A DNA stretch of 64,000 nucleotides from Grosmannia clavigera kw1407 (taxonomy: Eukaryota > Ascomycota > Sordariomycetes > Ophiostomatales > Ophiostomataceae): positions 1,364,001 through 1,428,000 of the forward strand of contig NW_014040765.1 of the NCBI RefSeq assembly GCF_000143105.1, given 5' to 3'. Shown here piece after piece: positions 22,376 through 35,192 of this stretch (positions within the stretch are counted from its first letter, which is position 1; each line of letters opens with the position of its first letter). The notes beneath the pieces were generated by a model. That model worked only from the letters and a program-made list of their open reading frames with translations, did no database searches and was not told the origin of the DNA. Position numbers and translations under genes: made by a program.

Positions 22376-24612
22376 CTGTTGCTGCTGTTGCTGCTGCTGT
22401 TGCGACTGTTCGACTTGTTGTCTCTGGTAGTGCATCTTGACCGGAGAGTTTCTCCCCGTCGACCGCCCGCCACCCACAGTAGCCGACCGGGTGATGCCAA
22501 GGCTTGTGCCCAGACTAGCCAGCCCTGGTGCTGGCTGTGCGGCTGTCGCCGGCGCTGGCTTCAGAGCTGGTGCCAGCGTCGGCAGGGAGGCACGACCCCG
22601 AAGTCGCGGGCCGCGACTGTCGCTGAAGCTGCGCGACAGTCCAGGCCGGCTCAGAGACTTGACTGGAGAGCTTGTCAATGTCCGGTCGCTGGCTTTCCTC
22701 CGTGGCGCGAGCTCTTTGACGCTTGAACTACGGCGGAGTTCTTGCCGCACCCCGGCGGTGGCTGTTGCCGTCAATCCGCGTCGAGGACTGCTCTGTGATG
22801 CCTGAATCGCATGCAGGGCAACAGACGAGCTAGAAAGCTGCGGTAATGCGGCGTATCCAGTGGTACCCGTTAAAGCTGCTGCAACGCCGAGAGGCCCAGA
22901 AGCCACTGCATCCATGCTAGACGACGGCGGCCGGCTAAAGAGCAGGCCGGGATCTACCCCTCCACTTGGACTGCTAGCACCAAATGGGTCATCGACTGGG
23001 GTGGGATAAGTGCCTGCATACAATGCTGCCTGGTCGATGGATGTCGTGTCGAGACTGGACTGCATCATACACTTCGCATCCCCTCCCATCGCTTGGTGCA
23101 TCTGTTGGTGCTGAAGCCGGTGCTGCTGGGGCTGATGCTGGGGCTGATGCTGGGGCTGATGCTGATGCTGCTGGTGATGTTGCTGGTGCTGATGGTGCAG
23201 TTGTTGCAGTTGCTGCTGGTGATGTTGTTGGTGGTGCGGGTGCTGGTGTTGGTGCTGTTGAGGTACTGCGCAAGCTGATCCCGCTGCCACCATGTACATC
23301 TGGTTGTCTTGATTCGCCTGTGTCCAGTCAAACGAGTTGAGCTGTTGTTGGACAGCCGCGGACGTCTGGAAGACGTGAGCACCGGCAACAGAGAAATCGA
23401 CTTCCATGGCGCCCACACCGGTGTCATTGTTACCCCAGAACGTCCTGGCATGGTCATAGGCCGACGCGGAGGCAGGTGCTGATATCGGGTAGCCGAACAT
23501 GTCAGTCGGGCTCGCCACAAAGGACATGTGTTGCTGCTGTGACGCGGCGACATAGTCGGGGTGTGGCATCTGAGGTTGGTGGCCGTAGCCCTGCTCATTT
23601 TGCATACTGTCCGCGTGCAGTTTCGGTGCGAGCATTCGAGTCGTCTTTTTCACCGAAGGCGGCGGTGTGGCAGTCTGGCCCGTCGGTTGTAGCTCTTTCA
23701 CAGCGACAACGGCCGAGTTCCGGCGTAGCTTCTTGGACGATCTGGGAAGCCCCGGGCCGCCCGGAGGTGGCAGTGACTGCCTGTTTGACAAGTTCTCCCC
23801 GTTATTTTCCTCGTCGGTCCCGGCAGCAGTCGTTGCAGTAGTAGTGGCCACTAAGATAAGCGGGCTGGGGGAGGAGGGAAGCCGCCGAGAAGGTTCGACG
23901 GGTGGCAGAGGTAGATTGGGGTTGGATGGGACGTAATTAACATGGGTTGCCACCTCTGCCGCAAGGCTGCCCACGGATAGCGGCCGCTTGTGCTGTTTTT
24001 GCGTCGTCGGGAAGGAGGCCGTTGGCTGGTATGCTGGCGGGCCAACGTTGGGAGAGAAGGGCGGGACGAAGTCGGCAAATGAACCCTGCGAGCCCGGAAG
24101 GCTGCCTGGGGAAGGGTCGAAGACGCAGAAGTCCTCGGCAAAACGAGGAGTCCAGTCCAGCCCGGGCGTGGGCGTGCTCGGAAAGAAGGAGGTGGTTGAG
24201 GGAGTAAGCTTGGGCGTAGGTGGCTGAGCGGTCGGGTCGCCAAAACTGTGGACACGGAGAAAAAAAGAATAATGTTAGTCAAACTGATGTGGACCAAGCA
24301 CCTGGAAAAAGATGCTAAAAACCTGAAAAAAAGTGTCACGAGTATATAAGCACGCGAGAAAGCAGATGTACGAGAGCAGGAAGATGGTATATGGGTAATG
24401 CCCGAAGAGCAAACGGTGCTCAACGACAGCCTAAGATACAGAGCACGGCGAGGCACATGAGGCGGGGCAGGCGGACATGAGCACTGAAGAGGAAGAGGGA
24501 AGGAGGGGATCAATAGCAGCGCGCATGGCGATTGCGAGTGGACAGCACAGCGGAGGCAGAAAGGAAGAGAACCGGTGATAGCTTGCCTGGTTGTTGATTG
24601 ATCCCCGCTCAT
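21306..24612 (-). CDS. large polyglutamine PHD-finger protein
   Basis: Three exons: 24612-24587, 24245-21537 and 21483-21306, 970 aa. A C-terminal PHD finger at residues 894-940 has a complete C4HC3 set: CIC, then CENC split by the last intron, H in WLHGRC, and CAYC. Most of the protein is disordered, with His/Gln stretches near residues 330-400, SP/RS-rich segments and a run of 49 glutamines at 624-672. PHD fingers usually read methylated histone H3, so a chromatin role is inferred; no second domain is recognised. Exon 1 is the weak point. The acceptor at 24246 (branch GACTAAC) is convincing and needs a phase-2 donor, and the best fit is the GC donor after MSGDQSTT at 24586, a GC-AG intron. 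If wrong, only about nine N-terminal residues change. Confidence 0.8.
22256..22402 (-). repeat. CAG/CAA polyglutamine tract (49 codons)
   Basis: Mostly a 9-bp unit, CAG-CAG-CAA read on the coding strand, repeated with a few CAG/CAA irregularities near the start of the tract. The mixed codons lower slippage compared with pure CAG. CAT (His) codons follow at the 3' end of the tract. Confidence 0.95.
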
Positions 24613-27600
24613 AGCAGATTGCAAGGTTGGCCCTATTGCAAGCAATGGCAGTAGAAGACCATAGCAGAGACGGCAGGGCCGAGTCTGAGAGAGGTGGCCG
24701 CTCGTAAGACTGACGGGACGAGTTGGAACCCTTGTGGCAGGCGGCTCAGAGACAGAGAAAGCCGGAGAAGTTTGTGTGTCGTTGCAAAGCGGTGTATTGT
24801 GCGGCGTGGGCCTGGTGGGCTATTTCGAGCAGATTTTCGAAATGGAGTCAAATTCTCACCCGGGTAAGGGCAATAACACAGCAATGCCACAGATCCCAGA
24901 GTGATGCTACAGTGACAGTAATGCAATGCAGATGCGTCGAGCGTAGTCGTGTGCAGTGGAATATATAACAGTCGTAGGTGGTCCGGGGTCATTCGTGGGA
25001 CGAAAAAAGAAAGAAACAGAAAGAGGCGAGGAAAATAACGAGCGGGAAGATCAGAATGGCTAAAGCTATGGTAGTCTGAGAAAAGAAGAAGAATGGCCGT
25101 GGCGGGAAGTGGACGAAGCAGCCGTGATCATAAGTTGGGGCCGGTCAGTGGAAACTGGCACGCACGAGCAGTAAAACAAGATAGCGAAAGGGATGATAAC
25201 GGGAATAGTCTGGTAGCTAAGCCAGAACATTGATGTACAAGTTTGGAAGGCGAGTAGAAAAACGAGAGTGGTCGGAGAGAGGGATGGAAGAGGGAGGACG
25301 AAGGCAAACGGCAGGATTGAGCGGGAAAGCAGGCACAAGGCCAGCGGATCGCGAGAAGATACTCCGTAGAAGCCTGGCAAATTGTCGGTCTGCCGGGATA
25401 CGGTTGCGCGTGAAACTCTGCACACCCGGGCGGTACTCGTATAGGATATGTTTGTTATAGCTCTTGGGGGGACCGGACTTCTGAGAGATATTGTTCGGAA
25501 GGCATGCTTGGGGTTCGTGACCAGGGGTCTGATTGGCCGGTTGGACAGGACGAGATGAGAATGGGAGACAAGCCCGAAGGAGGAGGTGTTAGGTGTTAGT
25601 TGCGATAGGCAGGCGGCTGTTAGCGGACGGAGGTAACTTGTTGGGAAGAGCTAGCATGCAAGGAGACAAAAGGATCGTGTGGTTTTGGTAAGATTCTGTG
25701 TAGTGTTGGTAAGAAGGCCAGAGAAGCGATAGAAGAGAGGAGGCAAAGACAAATAAGAGGCAGCGCGCCAGAGAAGGACGAAAGTGCGAAGAAGGAAATA
25801 AAGGCCTACGAACAAGAGACATGGGCTGAGACAACGAGGCACGCAGTGAGCAGGAAGGAGCAGCCATCTCGACACGCAGGTCACGGCTGCATACGGCAAG
25901 TATCTCACATGCGGGATCGGCAGGTGCGATGGACAACAGCCGGACAGCGCCAGCGTGTCGGCAGGACGAGAGAAGACAGCAGGTTTCTGGTCAGGTCGAG
26001 TCAGAACGTCGCTCTTGCCGCTTTGAGAATGTGCGGATTACGTGTAGGCATTGGGTAGGAGGGCCTGTGAATGATGCAATCTATTGCATACGTGATCGCG
26101 GCGATGGCTTTTTTTCCATCGCCTTTCCCTGCTGTGTTTCCTTTTTCTTTCTTGTTTTCCTTCTTTTTCGGGCGCCTTGTAGTACGGAGCACATGTGTCT
26201 GGCTATTCCAACGGCCTATTCAGTGGGGCTTCCACGCAATGCGGTAAGACAGCCAGCGTGTGCGCTCCTCTGTAACGAAGGCCATTGCGGAGTTTGGTTG
26301 GCAGCCGTTTCGAAGGCGTTGCGCCCATTCGTGTCCTGCGTTGGTTTCCCCTGGGCGGTGCCAGAGCGAAGAAGCGTCGCTAGCCAGCCACTGGGGCGCC
26401 ACTAGACTGCCCCTGGGAGGCGCGCTGGGACCAACCGAGGTTGGCCCTAAGGCTATGTTTACGTAAGCATAGCACGCGCCGAGGTGGGAAAGTTCAGACG
26501 GGGATACCCTGTATTAATATATTCTAGCACATTCTGTAGCGAGCAATACTTGAGAAATACAGCGCTTTGTGGATACCTCCATGCTGTTTCTCCGTACTCT
26601 GTACGTATTCACACCTGCGAGCCACGGTAGGATTTCTACTACTATGTATGACATAGCATACGGAGTGGCCGTTACGAGCGTACTACGTACCCACAGCCAG
26701 TCTGGTTAGCGGGGAAATCCCCCTTCTGCGATCATACGAGAACGAGTGCTCGCAGACAGACGATCGAGCTGTACGGAGTAGGATACATGGCATGTGCGAC
26801 GATACGACGCCGAGGCGCTGCCCTACTGCAGGCACGCTGCAGGCACGCTGCAGAATGGAGGCAGAAGGCGTCGTCGATTGGCCGTGGTCGGCCGGTCAGC
26901 GGCAGATTACGACACAATGCTAAGATGTCTGCATTGGACGCCGTAATGCATCGCAGCAGCCCCCAGGCCAGCTGAACAGGTTGGAGGCACCCAACATTCC
27001 CTGGAAATAGCGCCAAAACCCCTGTCTGTCCGAGACGAAGAAGCTGTCGTCGATTTGTCCGGCCCAGACCATTGGCCAGGATCCGACAATAGCTTGCTTC
27101 TTCCACCACGCTGCTCGTCGCCGCGTAAGGACCGTCTGCCGGTTGTGCTCGCCGTCGGCGCTGTCTCGCTTGCGACTTGCGCGAGCCTCCCTCCCGGCAA
27201 AAGCGGAGCCCAGTCGGGCAGACGTCCACGTACATAGTAGCAGCCACAGGGCCCCTCTTGGCCGGCGTCCCGAAGTACAGAGAGCGGGCCAGCAGCCGGT
27301 CTCTGCGGCCTTTCTGCTCCAGGTGCAGCGATGCACTGGCAGCTGGCACCCCGGCTTGCGAAAGAAGGAATACAGCGATATCTCGGTGGAAAGTGGACAC
27401 TGTGCCGCCAGGGAAAGCCTCGTCTGGGCAGATCCATTGGCCGGGCTCATCTGGCTGTTGGCCTGTCTCGGCTCGTTGGCTGCATCTCATCTCCGCTGGC
27501 GTGCGCTCAGCACCGCCCCTTTTCCGTGCCTCTGCCTCTGGAGACCGGTGACGTCTTCTGGTCGGAGTACTTGCGAGTCGATCCAGTCCGTTGGGCCCAG

Positions 27601-29735
27601 GCCGAGAATAAGATCCCCTTACTTGGACTAAGGGACTGGCCTACGGACTACTTGTATGCGTTGGTGGGGATGCCGCATCGATCTACTCCGTACTCCGTAC
27701 GCTCGCTGCTTTTATAGAGGACGGCCGGCAGGCAGACAAAACCCAGCAGCAAAATCTCAATACATACGGAGGTCCCTACCAAAAGTTCGTTCTCACCGCT
27801 TTTCTATAACTGCGGCAATACATAGTGCAGAGTGTAAATCATACGGAGAAAGTTATTAGCGATGGTACGCTAGAACTTAGTGGATATTGTCGCCAATCTA
27901 ATCCGATTACTAATATTTTTACAGGATGCTTCGCACATAGTACTTACGCTAACACTGCTGTATTAAATACAGTAGTAATAAATTACTAGCACTATACCTA
28001 CCTTTCCATTTTGCCGAAGCGGTGAGAACGAACTTTTGGTAGGGACCTTCATACATAAATTAAAAGAAGAAAAGAGGCCCTTGGTTCGTCGGCCAATTGA
28101 CCATGTCTGACAGCATGACTCCTTGGAATGCGGGATGACCGGGAACCGCTTGGTCAGATGCAGAGCCTCCGAGAAGGTGTGCAGCCAGAGGCCCCCGGCA
28201 TCTTCCATCCTCCAACCAGCAATGGACGAGACAGTCGGCACTTCCGGTCGAAGCAAACGGTCTGTATGACGTTACCGGCCGCGAGATGCAAATCGGCCGG
28301 TCTGTATAAAAACAAAAGGACCTTGCATGCATCTGGCTCAAACTAAAACGCCGGGGGCAGCAGAGCCTTCTCTACACGGCTTTACTGCTCGCTTTCCTCG
28401 TCTGCTCGAGCACGAGCTCTCGCTCGCAGTACGGACATGATCGCTTTCGACGCACTGTCTCTCGCCCTGTCTCACCTCGGCCGAGGCCAGCGAGAGGGAG
28501 GAAAAGAAGAGCCACGGACCAGGGCCAATATGCCGCCCCATTCCTTGTCACCAGCTGCACAAGGGCCCGGCCATCTCTTCTCCATTACAAATGCTGCCTG
28601 CTTAGCCGCTTCGGCACAGGGCCGGCCAATCGACATCGTCTTCTCGGTGCCAAAGTGCATCTCCCGAAAGGACCTCCGGAAAGCAGGTAACCGGCAATGA
28701 ACTAGAAAAGCGGAGTCTCTCCAATACGATGCGATGTCTGATGTGCATCAACAGATGCTCGTTTCTTTTTCACCTCCGTCTTGTCTCACTACTCTGACTG
28801 GTGGCTTTTCTGTATTACTATCAAGATGCACGAGCAGCAGATATCCGGCAACGCCAGACCCGTCGAATGCTGTTTTTCTTCTTGTCTACCGATCTCCATC
28901 CCTCCCTTGCCAGCTTGCCACGCAGCCTCTATATTTTTTTTCTACTTGCTTGAGCACGAGGCCTGATCTGGTGGCCATCGACACGATCGCCTAAATCGGG
29001 CTGCTCGTCCTGCAGTTGCTGGAGCATTCCGGTGGTATCCCGATTATATGTTTCGGACGGGCTCGAGACTCTGTTTTACCGCCACCGGCTATGATCGCCG
29101 TCGATCTGCACAAGGGCGGCAGAAGACATATGCTGAGAGCACAAGCGCTGACCGAGTAGTGTCAGTCGTAAGCTTGGAATGAAGCCAGGCCAGGTTTGGC
29201 CATTGACGTGTCTGAACATTAGCAGAACTATCGGGAGTAGGGACTTGTTTCCCTAGCATGCACCAAATACAGTGCTATTGCTATTGGCTTCGGGAAAGAC
29301 ATGAGCAGTTCGGCTCTCCTTTCATTCCATCACGCTCTTTGTACGTCTCCCTGTTCGAACATGTTGTAGGAGACAGGATAGTGGGATTGTGGAAATATGG
29401 GAAATATGGAGAGGTGTCCTCTTGGGCTCAAGGGTCTATTCATTCTACTTCTTGCTGGCATCAGCTTCATTTCCCTGTATTTTAATTCCATTGCTGCTCT
29501 CTGACGCCGAGTCGTCGAAAAATGATAAAACTAGAAACAATTGTAGACGAAGAGAAGGTGGTATCTCATATTGGGTTCTTTAGGCCGTTCCATTCTTGGA
29601 AAACAAAATCGTGTAACAAACAGGAAAGGGGAAAGGTTGAAACCTGCCGACTGAGGAGGTACATATGTGCAAAAGTGAAAGCCAGATACAAAAATAAACA
29701 AAAAAGAAAAAGAAACTAAAGCGAGCCCTCAAGGG
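24613..29735. other. 5.1-kb stretch without a recognisable gene
   Basis: The first 1.5 kb upstream of the PHD gene is purine-rich on the plus strand (pyrimidine-rich on that gene's strand), consistent with a long 5' leader. From about 26.4 to 27.7 kb a GC-rich patch is open in several frames on both strands without any family resemblance. An inverted-repeat element lies at 27770-28048. The rest is AT-rich and holds copies of TACGGAGTA (26772, 27684, 27691). No tRNA-like cloverleaf was recognised. Confidence 0.5.
27770..28048. mobile_element. MITE-like element with 32-bp perfect terminal inverted repeats
   Basis: The 32 bases at 27770-27801 (beginning AGGTCCCTACC) are the exact reverse complement of 28017-28048. 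The 215-bp interior is AT-rich, non-coding and unlike either flank. Size, perfect termini and lack of coding capacity fit a miniature inverted-repeat transposable element. A target-site duplication is not clear: flanks share only a CATAC-like string at different distances. A hairpin-forming non-transposon repeat is the alternative. Confidence 0.6.
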
Positions 29736-32477
29736 CTAGATCATGTTGCCCAGGCCTTCGATGTGAGTCAAGGGCATCGGCATTTGCCGCATCTGTGGCG
29801 GTGGTGGCGGTGGAGGCCGCGTGTACTGTTGTAGACGCCGTTGTTGTTGTTGTTGTTGTTGTTGTTGGTGGTGGTTGTCTTGTTGCTGCTGCTGCTGCAT
29901 TAGATGTTGCCGTTGTGGGCTCAGTTTCTGCTGTTGGGGAGAGTTTTGCGGCGACTGCTGCTGCCGTGTGGCCATTTGCTGCTCGCCTGTTGACGGCAGC
30001 GACATAGTCGACGTGGCCGCCGAGGTGGTTGCAGGTGTCATCTGCGGCGTCAACTGTGGCGTCAACGGGGCCTGCGACTGCTGCTGCTGTGGAGCTGACG
30101 TGGCCTGCGTCTGTCCGGACATCTGGTTGTCGTACGGCTGCTTGGCCATACCGGCAGCCAGGCCGCCAGTGGCTCTCGCATGGTTGCTCTCGCGTCGTCT
30201 CTTTGGGGCGTCCTTGATCTTCTGATGTGTGTGGCACTGGTTGTGTTAGAGAGAGAGCCAAAGAAAAGAAGAGAATAGAAAAGAAACAGAGAAGGAAAAC
30301 ATAAGAAAAAAGAAAGAAAACACACCTTGTAAGCATGTCGGAACCAAGTCGTGCCCTTCTTCTTGCTGCTCAGCAGCGCAATCCACTCGTTGCAGCTGCC
30401 GCAGAGGCCCTCCCACACGTCTGGGTTCCCGTCCATGCGCCGCGTCTCTTGCGGCTCCTGAAACGGGTTGCCCGTGGCTGCGCTGACGCCGTGCGTGAAA
30501 CTCTTGTCATACCAAAAGGCCGAGTTCTTCAGCACGAGCCAGCGGCCCGGCTTGCAGATCCCGCACCAGCCCTCACGCTTGTTGCCGTGGCCACGCACCC
30601 ACCGCGGCGTGTACAGGTCGCCGCTGAAACGCAGCTCCTGCTCGTGCGGCACCATGTCGGGGTCTTCCGGGTTCATGTCCTCGGGCGGTGGCGGCAGCTG
30701 CTCCTCGTGCAGCGAAGAGTACAGGTCCGGCGGGTCCGACAGGTCCGTGTAGTGTCCATGCAGCGTGTGCGGGTCGCCGTTGCTCTGCAGCATCCGGAAG
30801 AGCCCGTGCGGGAGCGCGCTGCCCGGCATCATCACCGTGTCGAACGGGCTCGTGTTGCTGCTGCTGCCCAGATGGTGCGGGTGGCCCAGCGGGTGGGCGT
30901 GGGGCAGTAGCTGGTGTGGGTGCTGGTATGGGTGCTGGAGCTGGAGCTGGTGCTGGTGCTGAAGCTGGTGCTGCAGCTGGTGCTGGCTGGGGACCATCTG
31001 ATGTTGGTGGTGGTGCATCCCGTGACTGGCAGCTGAAAGGTGGTGGGCGCCTGAGAAGCTGCCGTGGCTGCCGTCTAGGATATGCGGGTGGTGGTGGAAG
31101 GCCATGGCGCCGGCCTGCGAGGGCAGCTGTGTCGGCAGTAGCATGCTGTGCCGCGCGAATCCAGGTACTGCGGTCGTCTGCGCGCTGTTCGGGAGGAAGA
31201 AGGATGTCGACAACGGCTGGCCGCCGCAGCCTGCTGCTGCTGCCGCCGCAGCCGCGGCCACGGTGGCCTGCTGCAGGTTGCCGAGACTCAGCGGCAGCTG
31301 GCCGCCGCCAATCGTCGGCGACGAGGACAACGACGGCGGTGCCAAGCGCGGCCCAAACGGCTCGTGGTTGCTGCAGCTGCTGGTTGGCGCCTGTGTTGGC
31401 GTACCGTAGTAGGCATACGGCGACGACCGACGGCTGGGCATCGTCGCGTACGACCCCGTCGACCAGCGCTTGTTCGTCCGCGAGCCGTCGACGCTGTACG
31501 GCGCCGATCGCACTGTCGGCCGCGGCGACGGCGATGCTCGACCGCGGCTCTGCGTACGCACCAGCTCCGACCGGCTCTGCGGCGTCATGCGCGGCGAGGC
31601 CACTGGCGACAGCGTCGACGACATCAGCGAGTTTCGGTTCGACGGCGGTCGGTAGTCAGACGTGTACGATGGCGCATCCGACAGCGCGGCCGAAAAGTCT
31701 TCGTATGACGGCATGTCCGACAACCCGCCCGACGTCGACATGGTGAATGACGAGCCCGACATCCGCCGTGGGCGCAGCCCGCTGTCAAACGTGAGTCCTT
31801 CGCCGTCCATTGCCGCTCCGCCAGCGTACCGCAGGTCCAGGATTGGGATCGCCTCGTCTGTCGTGTACGCCTGTCCAAGGCCCATTTCGCCGTCCAGATG
31901 GAAGTCCAGGCTGTCGTCGCACGGCTTCTGGATCCAGTTGCCTGCCATCCTGTGTCAGCATTGGGCCTTGTGCCTCACTCCTGTGTCACCATCTTGACTT
32001 ACCATTGCTGCCCGGGTAAAACTCCTGGTGCATCGACATCGGCCTCGACATCGTCGTGTCGCTGGGTGTCAGCTGCATCGGCAGCGTCGCCGAATCCCAC
32101 GACGTCAAACTGCCATATGTCTCGCCCATGGAGTACGAAAAGCCCTCCTGAATGGTGGCCGGTCGCGGGCGCAAACCTTGCGACGTGGGCGTCATCCACG
32201 TGCCCGCCGGGGGTGTCGACATGGTCGCTGCCGGCTCTGCCGGTGCGTTGATAGCACTGCCACCCATTGCGAGTCCAGGCGGCGGTGACGATCGGCATGC
32301 CGCGAAACCGCTATTTCCGGTGTCGTTGCTGCTGAACACAAACGTCGGCGTTGGTTGCAGATGCTGCATTTGCTGTTGCCTAGGAGGGAGCATACATGTA
32401 AGCAAGACGGGTCCAAGTCGGACAATCAAACCAGCGCGCACATCAGACACTCACATGTGCATCTTGTCAGTATCCAT
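29736..32477 (-). CDS. Rua1 C-terminal-domain (former DUF4451) putative transcription regulator
   Basis: Four exons: 32477-32455, 32379-32003, 31941-30326 and 30236-29736, 838 aa; all joins keep phase (GTGAGT, GTAAGT and GTGTGT donors). The recognisable domain spans about residues 570-685: DLYTPRWVRG, GWCGICKPGRW, FWYDKSFTHG, GLCGSCNEW, KKGTTWFRHAYK, then CHTH after the last intron. The spaced CxxC, CxxC and CHTH residues look like a zinc-binding unit. The family includes Ustilago Rua1, a regulator of ustilagic-acid genes, and is otherwise poorly characterised. The rest is disordered: SP/RS-rich, His/Gln-rich, and a Gln-rich tail with a polyQ run coded near 29840-29870. The first coding exon is only 23 nt, preceded by about 5 kb without genes. 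Confidence 0.85.
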
Positions 32478-34040
32478 GACACGCTAGATCACAGGCGCGC
32501 CTGTGCGTTATCTTTCCGAAATCGTTGGTGATATACAAAGAAGGTAGTGTTCCACTTTTAGTGTTGCTGCTGTCTGTCTTGTACAGTATAAAGGATCGAA
32601 GCGCCTCAGGCGGTAGAGAAGATAGATGGTAATATGGAGCAAAAAGGACAGGCGAGAATAGAGGGGTGACAGAGCACAGAAACGAAGAAGATATAAGGGA
32701 CTTGCTGCGTATATCAACAGAGGGAGTGTCTGGTGTGGGGTGTAAGTTGTAGTTGGTACGCGTATGCAAGGCAAGGAACGTGGTATCTGGTCGCTGGGCC
32801 GTATATAGAACGAACTAAGGAGTGAAGAGCGAGGACACGCTCGGAAGATAAACAAATCTGGACGAGGGAGGGGAAGAAGAAAAAGAACGAGGGAAAAATC
32901 AACGAGCCAGCTCTTGGTATGATATAGACCAGAGGATGTGATATAGCAGGGTTCAGAGAGCGGCGGGAGATAAAAAAAAGAAAAAGGAAAAAATATGGGT
33001 AAATCCGATCCCAGGCTTGAAGAATTAAGACGGGAATTATAAGCAAGGAGCGACGGGTGAAAGAGAAACAGAGCTGTGGACTTCGGGTCCGACAGCAAGC
33101 AGCAAGCAAGCAGAATGGGGGTTCAAGAGATGTGGGACGAGAGAACAAGCAGCAGAGGAAACCGGAGAGGCAGTGCAGGCGCCCTGATGTATTTGAGAAA
33201 AAATTATGGCAGGGTGGGAGGGACCAGGAGCACGTTAGACATGATGTGAAAGTGGCTACATAATTTAGACAGGCCGTCTGGCTCGTCCGTGAGGACGGAC
33301 GTTCAGCACGGCCATACACAGTGGTTCGGAACGCCGGTAGGAGCTAGGCCGGATTGCCTGTTACAAGCAACAGATGCGCCCAGTGGCTCAGATGGGGACG
33401 GGGAAACAGGGGCCTCTCGGCGAGGATGCGAGGTTGCCACGTCAATGGGCCGCCGCTGTCTTTGGGATTAAGTGTAGATGTTTGTGAGTGTGGGTGGCAA
33501 GGGTAGAGCCGTCAAGGGGGCCGGGAAAGAGGAGGGGACGGCAAGGCGGAGCATGATGTCGAGAGTCGTCAACAGAAGAGGATGTGGAGGAAGAAGGAGG
33601 GAAGGTTTGAGCAGGGCGGCGGATCCAGACGGAGGCCGTTTTCGGAACAGTTGTGTGAATCTGCACAGAAACGACGGCCCGCAATGGATAGCTGAAGAGG
33701 GGCAGCAAGGAAAACGGAAACGGAGGGGATAGGACTAGACGGTAGGTGCGCGAGGATCAGTTTGTGAATGGGGCGTTTGGGAGAGAGAAGGTGAAAAGAT
33801 GGAGACGGTGGAGAGACAGGGGTTTTTTTCTGAGGAAGTGGTTTGTCTCAAGTGGCAGGATCCCTGTGTCGAGCAATTTGGAATAACCAGAAGTGGACAG
33901 AATGAGGTACACAGTAAGATAGAAAAGGTCGAGAGCGACGGTGGACGATGCTGAAAATGGAGAAGTAAGAGCTTATTGTCGATCAGGAGAAGCGATCTCC
34001 AGCTGTCAGGAAATCAGAGACGGATCTGCGGCATTGCATT

Positions 34041-34119
34041 TGTGTGTATTGTGTATTCTGTATTGTGTATTCTGTATTGTGTTTTCTGCATTCTGCATTC
34101 TGCATTTGTATTCTGCAGA
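34041..34119 (+). repeat. imprecise tandem repeat (TGTATTCTGTAT / TTCTGCAT units)
   Basis: About 80 bp made of alternating TGTATT, TCTGTATTG and TTCTGCA units that drift from TGTATT- to TGCATT-type. It is non-coding, and the drift suggests successive slippage with substitutions. Confidence 0.85.
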
Positions 34120-35152
34120 TGGCGTCAATCTGGCTGCAAGTCTCCGTTCCCGAACTCGATCAATGAGATCGTGCAGCCGGAGAACCGATCTGCCCGAGCT
34201 GTCACTGCCCAAAGCGGCCAAATACGAGGCAGAGCCAATTCGCCTGCCAGCCGAGCAATCGGCCTCGCAGCTGTGTAAAGGTCCGGCTGGGTGAGCATCG
34301 CGACCAGAGCTTCCTGCAACGAACATCTAACAACGGGGCTGTCGACACGGTGTCCGTGTCCGTGCTCGCCGTCGCGGCAATATACTCACACAAAACACGC
34401 CCACGCTCACGTTCAAACTCACGAGGTCCTGTCTGCGAGTACTCGTATTCGTTCTTACGGAGTACGTCGTATAACCCGAGCACCGACCAGCAGTTCTGGC
34501 AAGAGCCGTCAGCAGGCCGGGCTGGGGACTGATCGAAACGAAAACAAGGCCGGGCCGGTGACGGAAAAAGAAGACTTGCTTCGCCAATTGTCACCTCCCC
34601 GATGGTACCCAGCGACAGGACTGCCTCTTTCGGGTGCACGACCAGACGGAAGAGCAAGATGCCGGCGATAATGAGCTGTTCTGCTGCACTGTCATCGCGC
34701 GCGGACGGTGTGGAGGCACGGTTTCGTCAGAAAGAACGTGAAGAGAGAGGGAAAAAACGGCGCGTCATTAGACTTTCTCTGGCGTTTGAGATCGGGGCTG
34801 CCTTGACCAAGCCGCTTCCTGATTGGTCGCGAGCCTGGCCATCGGCAGGGGCTGTCAGGAAAGCGCGACCCGCTGAACACGCAGGACGGAGCAGCCGACG
34901 ACGGAAGGATGTGGGGCAGCAGGTGACAGCCGCCCTGGGCTTGTACTGCTACCTCGACTGCCTGCAGGCGTCTGCGCCAAGAGGCCTGCGCTGGAAGTGC
35001 CCCCTACAAGAGCAGAAACAGTGGGGAGCGGGAGGGTCTGCCGTCTCAGATCTGTCACAGGAGCCTTAGCCCCAGAGAGGTGTCGTATCTTCATTGTACG
35101 AGAGTGCTCCCCTGCCGATGCGACGAGCCGATGTAAGATACGGAGTACGGAG

Positions 35153-35192
35153 TACATACGGAGTAGTAAGATATCTTACTACTCCGTATGTA
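35153..35192. repeat. 40-bp perfect palindrome built on the TACGGAGTA motif
   Basis: A perfect inverted repeat centred on GATATC (20 bp each side, no spacer) with TACGGAGTA in the left arm and TACTCCGTA in the right. Two more TACGGAGTA copies abut its left end (35139, 35146) and one TACTCCGTA follows at 35240. Confidence 0.95.

Noticed and set aside
22241..22726. Plus-strand frame encoding a long poly-leucine stretch
   Set aside because: It is the complement of the CAG/CAA polyglutamine tract of the PHD gene.
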